Below are positions 6,032 through 10,451 of a DNA stretch of 10,451 nucleotides, in pieces. The notes beneath the pieces were generated by a model, which was not told the DNA's origin, searched no databases, and worked only from the letters and a program-made list of their open reading frames with translations. Source of the DNA: Phoenicibacter congonensis (GTDB lineage Bacteria; Actinomycetota; Coriobacteriia; Coriobacteriales; Eggerthellaceae). Positions within the stretch are counted from its first letter, which is position 1, and every line of letters begins with the position of its first letter. The DNA lies in NCBI GenBank assembly GCA_030530045.1, contig JAUMVS010000044.1, positions 1 to 10,451 on the forward strand. Direction: 5' to 3'. Position numbers and translations under genes: made by a program.

Positions 6032-7009
6032 TTAGGCAGCGGCTTTCTCTTTGCGAACCGTGACGAGTACAAGCATTGCCACCATGAGAATGAGGCCGCT
6101 TGAATCCCAAAGAGTGAAGTCGGTGCCAAGCCATGCCCAAGAAACGATTGCAGCGCTCACTGGCTCGACGGCACCGAGCAAACTGCCAAGCACTGGCCCC
6201 ACGATTTTGACGCCGCTAACATAGAGACCAAACGCCAGGAATGTGCCAGTGAACCCGAGACCACCAGTTGCAACAAGCCAGCCAAAAGAGTCAAGTGCGA
6301 AAACGTTAGTAAAAATGTCGATGCCACACAGCTCACAGCCAAACACCGCAAGTGATCCAACAACAGCGCAGAAAAGCGTGCCGCATGCGACACTTGCGAA
6401 GCTGCCAATTGCTTGAAAGAGGCCAAAGCGTTCAGGGAACATGATGTAACCAGCAACGGCAATTGCGTTAACAATGCCCCAGAAAAGCCCCCAGAACGGC
6501 AGCACGACAGACGTAATGTCGCCTTGAGTGGAAATGAGAACAGTCGCAATCATCGCCAAAATGAGCGCAGCAAGCTCGCGAACTTTTGGAAACTTGCGAG
6601 CTAGAAGGCACGTGACAACCATGACGACAACAGCTGAAAGCATTTGCAAAATCGTAGCTGTGCCTGCATTTGTGAGAGCGACCGTTGCTGAGTAGGCAAA
6701 CTGGTCGGTGCCAAGCGAGAGCGCGAACAAAACGAAACCTTTAATGAGGCGCCTGTTTTTAGCGATTGTGTGAAACGGTCCAACGAAAGTGTGACCGTTG
6801 CGCTCGAGATTGAACTTTCTCACTGCAATGCAAAGGAAAAAGAAAACAACAGCAACGCATGAGCGAAATGCTGTTAGAAAGATTGGATGCACGCCGTCGA
6901 CTTGCGTTAAATATTGAGCGCAAGAACCCGAAAAACCCCAAAGTCCTGCGCCTGCTACGGTGCATGCAAGTCCAAAAAAATATCTTCCGTTCAAGTTTTT
7001 CACAGACAC
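6032..7009 (-). CDS. EamA/DMT-superfamily transporter
   Basis: This 325-residue inner-membrane protein has two tandem EamA units and about ten hydrophobic segments, the usual drug/metabolite transporter build. It probably exports or imports a small metabolite; the substrate cannot be read from sequence. Unit 1 includes 'GLWGFSGSCAQYL' (22-34) and 'YSATVALTNAGTATILQ' (106-122). Unit 2 includes 'GFTGTFLAFGLYVSGVKIVG' (252-271) and 'LGAVEPVSAAIVSWAWLG' (278-295), the conserved glutamate-proline stretch before the last helices. The tail 'RKEKAAA' is basic and cytoplasmic. The start is uncertain: GTG at 7009 or GTG at 7003. No Shine-Dalgarno is visible, but a -10 box TACAAT ends at 7012, so the transcript may begin at or near the 7003 GTG (leaderless). 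It lies 70 nt after the U32 gene. A weak GCGC/GCGC hairpin with CTTCTTTTG follows its stop. Confidence 0.88.
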   Translation of the reverse strand: MSVKNLNGRYFFGLACTVAGAGLWGFSGSCAQYLTQVDGVHPIFLTAFRSCVAVVFFFLCIAVRKFNLERNGHTFVGPFHTIAKNRRLIKGFVLFALSLGTDQFAYSATVALTNAGTATILQMLSAVVVMVVTCLLARKFPKVRELAALILAMIATVLISTQGDITSVVLPFWGLFWGIVNAIAVAGYIMFPERFGLFQAIGSFASVACGTLFCAVVGSLAVFGCELCGIDIFTNVFALDSFGWLVATGGLGFTGTFLAFGLYVSGVKIVGPVLGSLLGAVEPVSAAIVSWAWLGTDFTLWDSSGLILMVAMLVLVTVRKEKAAA

Positions 7010-7011
7010 AG

Positions 7012-7041
7012 ATTGTACAAGGTAAAGCGCCGCTTCGACAA
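7012..7041 (-). promoter_or_regulatory. Promoter immediately before the DMT transporter start
   Basis: On the - strand TTGTCG (7041-7036), an 18-bp spacer and TACAAT (7017-7012) make a fair sigma-70-type promoter. The -10 box ends only 2 nt before GTG 7009 and 8 nt before GTG 7003. Transcription would thus begin at or inside the start codon, consistent with leaderless translation from 7003. A short palindrome CTAACTGTTAG lies upstream at 7061-7071. Confidence 0.5.
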
Positions 7042-7079
7042 GCGTTTGACGCGTGAAATTCTAACTGTTAGGTGAGGGT

Positions 7080-8360
7080 CTAAATGTTGACGCGCGAAGT
7101 GACGCGGTCTTCCCTTTTGCGAAGGAATGAACCAGCTGGAACTTCCGCAGAAGATGTTGCCGTGTAAATTTCACCTGGGCGATTTAGCTCGTCTTGAGAA
7201 CGCTCGACACCTTCTGAATCAACCCACACAAAATCGCGAAGCTGAAGAGTTTCAACTGGAGCATGCGGAACTAGCGCCTCGATTGGCTCATTTGCACAAA
7301 TCTTGTTTCGGCAACGAAGCTTCAACTGCCAAGAGTTGCCGTTGTTAATTGGGGTGCAGTCGAGAACATCGGCTACATGCAAGGTCGACTGAGTGTATCC
7401 ATCGAAATCAAGCGTTTGTCGAGGCTCATCAAAATAGAAACCTTCGGAATAGGGCCTGTGCGAGATGCACTCAAGTTCTTCGTGAACATCGGCAGGGTCA
7501 CAACCGTCGAGAACTCTGCGGTAGGCACCAACAACAGTTGCAACGTAGAACGCCTTTTTATTGCGGCCTTCAATCTTGATAGAATTAACGCCTGCATCGG
7601 CAAGCTCTTGCAAATGATCAATCATGCAAAGGTCAGCAGCGTTAAAGACATAGGTCAAGCCGCCTGCTTCCTCAACACCAAAGTCCATGCCAGGGCGCTT
7701 TTCTTCCACCACGTGATAGCCCCAACGGCAAGGCTGCGTGCAAGCACCGCGATTTGCACTGCGGTCACAAAGATAACTCGAGATGAGGCAGCGGCCGCTT
7801 TGCGCCATGCATTGCGCACCGTGCACGAACGACTCAACTTCCAAATCGGCTGGGATTTTGCTTCTGAATTCTGCGATTTCAGAAAGTGCCATTTCACGAG
7901 CTAGAACAACACGTTTTGCACCCAGCTCATAGAAAGCCTTCGCGCTTTCTGAATTTGCAACTGCAGCCTGTGTTGAAACGTGAAGCTCAACGTTTGGCGC
8001 GTGCTTTTTTGCAAGCATCATCGCACCAATGTCACCAACAATGACTGCATCAGCACCAGCCTCCTCGACCGCCTCGAAATAGGAAGGCAGAGTTGCAAGG
8101 TCAGCCTCGTGCATTTGAATGTTTAGCGTAACATGAACTTTTACGCCTGCTGCATGAGCAATTTTGACACCCTGCTTTAGCTCATCGATGGTGAAATTTT
8201 TAGCCTTTGCGCGCATCGAGAACTGGTCAAGGCCAAGGTAGACCGCGTTTGCGCCAAAATTCACAGCCGCGACGAGCTGCTCTAAACCGCCCGCAGGAGC
8301 GAGCAATTCTAGCGACGACAGTGCGCCTGAGTGATTCTGTTTGTTGGTGTCAATTGTCAT
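7080..8360 (-). CDS. U32-family protein, probable tRNA uridine hydroxylation factor (TrhP/YegQ-like)
   Basis: This 426-residue cytoplasmic protein belongs to the former 'peptidase U32' family, whose characterised members TrhP/YegQ and RlhA act in prephenate-linked RNA hydroxylation rather than proteolysis. The N-terminal barrel starts with 'LELLAPAGGLEQLVAAVNFG' (17-36) and 'GANAVYLGL' (36-44). The family signature is clear in 'ESFVHGAQCMAQSGRCLIS' (176-194). Four cysteines, C184-x6-C191-x15-C207-x3-C211, fit a [4Fe-4S] site; C198 lies between them. 'SIKIEGRNK' (260-268) and 'PYSEGFYF' (303-310) are also family marks, and a C-terminal beta domain (about 325-426) completes the usual length. 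By family knowledge it would help make 5-hydroxyuridine at position 34 of some tRNAs. ATG 8360 has no clear Shine-Dalgarno, but a TATAAA box ends 5 nt upstream, so leaderless translation is possible. Protease activity cannot be excluded from sequence but is unlikely. Confidence 0.9.
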   Translation of the reverse strand: MTIDTNKQNHSGALSSLELLAPAGGLEQLVAAVNFGANAVYLGLDQFSMRAKAKNFTIDELKQGVKIAHAAGVKVHVTLNIQMHEADLATLPSYFEAVEEAGADAVIVGDIGAMMLAKKHAPNVELHVSTQAAVANSESAKAFYELGAKRVVLAREMALSEIAEFRSKIPADLEVESFVHGAQCMAQSGRCLISSYLCDRSANRGACTQPCRWGYHVVEEKRPGMDFGVEEAGGLTYVFNAADLCMIDHLQELADAGVNSIKIEGRNKKAFYVATVVGAYRRVLDGCDPADVHEELECISHRPYSEGFYFDEPRQTLDFDGYTQSTLHVADVLDCTPINNGNSWQLKLRCRNKICANEPIEALVPHAPVETLQLRDFVWVDSEGVERSQDELNRPGEIYTATSSAEVPAGSFLRKREDRVTSRVNI

Positions 8361-8365
8361 GATTC

Positions 8366-8373
8366 TTTATAAT
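8366..8373. promoter_or_regulatory. Overlapping divergent -10 boxes between the U32 gene and ispD
   Basis: On the + strand TATAAT (8368-8373) is a perfect -10 box facing ispD. On the - strand TATAAA (8371-8366) faces the U32 gene and ends 5 nt before its ATG. The two boxes share four bases, so polymerase could serve only one direction at a time. Matching -35 boxes are poor on both sides (TTGGTG at 8344-8349 on +). A second candidate -10 for ispD, TATAAC, lies at 8417-8422. Confidence 0.45.
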
Positions 8374-8383
8374 GTTAGCATTA

Positions 8384-8399
8384 GATAAATCGATAAATT
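8384..8399. repeat. Tandem 8-bp repeat in the ispD leader
   Basis: GATAAATC (8384-8391) is followed directly by GATAAATT (8392-8399). It lies just downstream of the + strand TATAAT, where a bound protein could block ispD transcription. It is short and AT-rich, so chance is a real possibility. Confidence 0.35.
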
Positions 8400-8451
8400 A
8401 GCTTTATAGACACGGGTATAACTTCACTTTTTTTGCGAGGTGATGAGAGAT

Positions 8452-9198
8452 ATGGGTACAAAAGCACTAGCATCTGCAATTATTTTGGCCGGCGGGTCAG
8501 GAACACGATTCAAGCACCCTGGCGGCAAGCAAACTGTGATCATCGGCGACAAACCAATGCTCACCTGGTCGCTCAAGGCTTTCGACGACTCGCAAAACAT
8601 CGCCGAAATGATTGTTGTTTGTCCGAAGGACAAACAAGACGAATATGTGAGTGTCGCAATCGAGCCTTTCCAGTTCAAAACTCCAATTAAGCTGGCAGAA
8701 GCTGGCACAATTCGTCAGGAAAGCGCATTCCACGGCCTCGAAGCCACAGCTGATGACCTGCCAATAGTTGCAATTCACGACGGCGCTCGCCCACACATCA
8801 CAACCGAAACAATCGACCACGCAATCAACGAACTCAAGGGAAATTATGAAATCGACGGCGCAATCGTTGGCTTCCCTTGCATCGACACAATCAAAGTTTT
8901 GGAAAACGGTCTCATCGCTGGCACGCCTGATCGCTCAGCGCTTTGGACTGCGCACACGCCACAAGTTTTCCGCAAAGCAATTTATAAAGAAGCACACATC
9001 GCCGCTCTTGCCGATGGCTTCGTTGGCACCGACGACTCTTCGCTTGTCGAGCGCCTGGGCGGAAGAATTGCCGCTATCAACGGCACGCGCAACAACATTA
9101 AACTGACAATTCCTGAGGACTACGAGCTTTTAATTTCATCGCTTCGCACAATGCTCAAATCGTCAATCACAATTGAGCAGGAAGAGGTCAGCGAATAA
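8452..9198 (+). CDS. ispD: 2-C-methyl-D-erythritol 4-phosphate cytidylyltransferase
   Basis: IspD joins CTP and methylerythritol 4-phosphate to give CDP-methylerythritol and diphosphate in the MEP isoprenoid pathway, in the cytoplasm. The 248 residues show the nucleotidyltransferase loop 'ILAGGSGTRF' with the following 'PGGKQ' lysine, the 'IHDGARPH' motif, 'DTIK', 'WTAHTPQVF', 'GTDDSSLVERLGG' and 'NIKLTIPEDYELL', all in family order. TarI-type CDP-ribitol enzymes are related, but the adjoining ispF settles the identity. The start is decided by the ribosome-binding site: GAGGTGAT (8437-8444) is an excellent Shine-Dalgarno 7 nt before ATG 8452. GTG 8440 and ATG 8443 lie inside that site and are unlikely starts. 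The stop codon overlaps the ispF start (TAATG). A C-terminal tail of about 15 residues ('SSITIEQEEVSE') is acidic and probably disordered. Confidence 0.95.
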   Translation: MGTKALASAIILAGGSGTRFKHPGGKQTVIIGDKPMLTWSLKAFDDSQNIAEMIVVCPKDKQDEYVSVAIEPFQFKTPIKLAEAGTIRQESAFHGLEATADDLPIVAIHDGARPHITTETIDHAINELKGNYEIDGAIVGFPCIDTIKVLENGLIAGTPDRSALWTAHTPQVFRKAIYKEAHIAALADGFVGTDDSSLVERLGGRIAAINGTRNNIKLTIPEDYELLISSLRTMLKSSITIEQEEVSE

Positions 9199-9680
9199 TG
9201 TCAGAACTCTCCATCGGAAACGGTTTTGACGTTCACGCGCTAGTTCCTGACAGGAAACTCATCATTGGCGGAGTTGAAATTCCGCATGAAACTGGCCTTT
9301 TGGGTCATTCCGATGCCGATGTTTTGGTGCATGCAATCATGGACGCATTGCTTGGCGCAGCGCGCATTGGCGACATTGGCGACCTTTTCCCCGACACTTC
9401 CGCCGACTGGAAAGATGCTGACTCAATTGAAATGTTGAAAATCGTTGGCGCTCGCCTGAAAGACGAAGGTTTTGAGATTCAAGACATCGATTCGGTAATT
9501 ATGGCGCAGGCTCCAAAAATGGCACCACACAAAGATGCAATGCGGAAAAACATTGCCGATGCGCTGGGCCTTCCAATCAACAAAGTCGGCCTCAAAGCGA
9601 CCACAACCGAAAAGCTCGGCTTCGTTGGTCGAAAAGAAGGAATTGCAGCAAGCGCTGTTTGTTTATTGCGCAAAAATTAG
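9198..9680 (+). CDS. ispF: 2-C-methyl-D-erythritol 2,4-cyclodiphosphate synthase
   Basis: IspF cyclises CDP-methylerythritol 2-phosphate to methylerythritol 2,4-cyclodiphosphate with release of CMP, two steps after IspD in the MEP pathway; it normally works as a trimer. The 160-residue length is standard. Metal ligands D11, H13 ('GFDVHAL') and H45 keep the family spacing. 'GLLGHSDADVLVHAIMDALL' (33-52), 'IGDLFPDT' (60-67), 'MAQAPKMAPH' and 'KATTTEKLGFVGRKEGIA' near the end are textbook. The ATG shares its A with the ispD stop codon (TAATG, 9196-9200), so translation is probably coupled; an AGAGG lies at 9183-9187. The kinase gene ispE is not in the window. Confidence 0.97.
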   Translation: MSELSIGNGFDVHALVPDRKLIIGGVEIPHETGLLGHSDADVLVHAIMDALLGAARIGDIGDLFPDTSADWKDADSIEMLKIVGARLKDEGFEIQDIDSVIMAQAPKMAPHKDAMRKNIADALGLPINKVGLKATTTEKLGFVGRKEGIAASAVCLLRKN

Positions 9681-9745
9681 CTTTCAATCTGCTAACTTAT
9701 TTTTAGAACGCTTAAAAAACTCGCATTCATGAAGAGGATTTAAAA

Positions 9746-10451
9746 ATGCAAATTTACGACACAAAAGCAAGAAAAAAGAGAGAGTTTGTCCCACGTGAAG
9801 AGGGAAAAGTTGCGATGTATGTTTGTGGACCGACCGTCTACAACAAAATTCACATCGGCAACGCTCGCACTTTTTTGTCGTTTGACATGATTCGCCGCTA
9901 CTTTGAATATCGCGGCTACGACGTCACTTTTGTGCAGAACCTGACCGACTGCGATGACAAAATTATCAACAAAGCAAACGAGCAGGGCCGCACTCCAGAA
10001 GATGTCACGGAAGAATTCATCAACAAGTTCATTAGCGACATGCACGACGCAGGCGTGCTCGACCCAACGATTCGCCCGCGTGCAACGCAGGAAATTCCTG
10101 AGATGATTGAGATTACACAGACTCTCATCGAGAAGGGTCATGCCTACGAAGTTGACGGCGACGTTTATTTCGACGTTGCTTCCGACAAGACATATGGCGT
10201 GCTTTCAGGTCGTGACGTAAACGATGGGGAATCGGGTCACAGAACGCTCATCGCCGATGGACAAGGGCTTGAAAAGCGCAAGCGTGCCGAGGCCGACTTC
10301 GCACTTTGGAAAGCTTCAAAGCCAGGCGAGCCTTCATGGGATAGCCCTTGGGGTCCTGGTCGCCCAGGTTGGCACACCGAATGCGTTTGCATGTCGAAGA
10401 AATATCTCGGCCTTCCATTCGACATTCACGGCGGCGGAAGCGACCTCATTT
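9746..10451 (+). CDS. cysS: Cysteinyl-tRNA synthetase, N-terminal half (cut by window edge)
   Basis: This class I synthetase activates cysteine with ATP and loads it onto tRNA-Cys. The first 235 codons are present with no stop before the window end, about half the usual length. The start of the catalytic domain, 'YVCGPTVYNKIHIGNART' (25-42), holds the zinc ligand C27 and the HIGH-type motif HIGN (36-39). 'NLTDCDDKI' (65-73), 'DFALWKASKPGEPSWDSPWG' (184-203), 'GRPGWHTEC' (205-213, zinc ligand C213) and 'FDIHGGGSDL' (225-234, zinc ligand H228) follow in order. The KMSKS loop and tRNA-binding end lie outside. ATG 9746 has AGAGGA (9733-9738) 7 nt before it. It follows ispF after 65 nt with no hairpin terminator, so it may be read with ispDF. 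'GWHTECVCM' differs from the usual GWHIECSAM. Confidence 0.96.
   Translation, partial: MQIYDTKARKKREFVPREEGKVAMYVCGPTVYNKIHIGNARTFLSFDMIRRYFEYRGYDVTFVQNLTDCDDKIINKANEQGRTPEDVTEEFINKFISDMHDAGVLDPTIRPRATQEIPEMIEITQTLIEKGHAYEVDGDVYFDVASDKTYGVLSGRDVNDGESGHRTLIADGQGLEKRKRAEADFALWKASKPGEPSWDSPWGPGRPGWHTECVCMSKKYLGLPFDIHGGGSDLI

Noticed and set aside
7377..7904. 175-residue + strand open frame inside the U32 gene
   Set aside because: It lies entirely antisense to a gene with clear family motifs, and its own protein shows no domain or start signal.
8440..8451. Upstream ispD starts GTG 8440 and ATG 8443
   Set aside because: Both fall inside the strong Shine-Dalgarno GAGGTGAT that serves ATG 8452.
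9681..9745. T-box or other leader riboswitch before cysS
   Set aside because: The gap is only 65 nt, far too short for a T-box, and no terminator/antiterminator pair is visible.
1..10451. Mobile element, CRISPR array, prophage, toxin-antitoxin or defence system
   Set aside because: No transposase, integrase, repeat-spacer array or defence-family motif was seen; gene content is housekeeping plus surface-glycan genes.

Overview
This window looks like an ordinary chromosomal segment of a Gram-positive-type bacterium with mid-range GC (about 45-50% by eye, not computed), the standard genetic code and Shine-Dalgarno (SD) sequences at most genes. The ispD-ispF-cysS order, the tRNA-Ala with an encoded CCA end, and two starts that look leaderless fit an actinobacterium. 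The style of the proteins suggests the Coriobacteriia (Atopobium/Olsenella-like). That placement is an inference from pattern memory, not from a search.

Left part (1-3245, + strand): the end of a surface-polysaccharide cluster. It holds the C-terminus of one family 2 glycosyltransferase, a complete second one, an ABC-2 polysaccharide export permease and its ATPase. Gaps are 3-15 nt, so this is one operon. It closes with a hairpin terminator at 3333-3361. An acyltransferase-3 membrane protein (3474-4511, - strand) converges on it and may decorate the same glycan.

Middle (4512-7009, - strand): tRNA-Ala(GGC), an Mrp/NBP35-type Fe-S carrier ATPase with a terminator and an operator-like palindrome, a 45-residue single-pass membrane protein, and an EamA/DMT transporter. 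The small protein gene at 5787-5924 is easy to miss.

Right part (7080-10451): a U32-family protein (TrhP/YegQ-like, probable tRNA hydroxylation factor) on the - strand diverges from ispD-ispF-cysS on the + strand. IspD and IspF are consecutive branch enzymes of the MEP isoprenoid pathway (IspD step, then after the kinase IspE, the IspF step). Their genes overlap by 1 nt. cysS runs off the right edge.

I see no mobile element, CRISPR array, phage gene or defence system, and nothing that amounts to an undescribed multi-gene system. The points most worth a second look are the unannotated small membrane protein, the palindrome at the mrp promoter, and the two apparently leaderless genes in a row.
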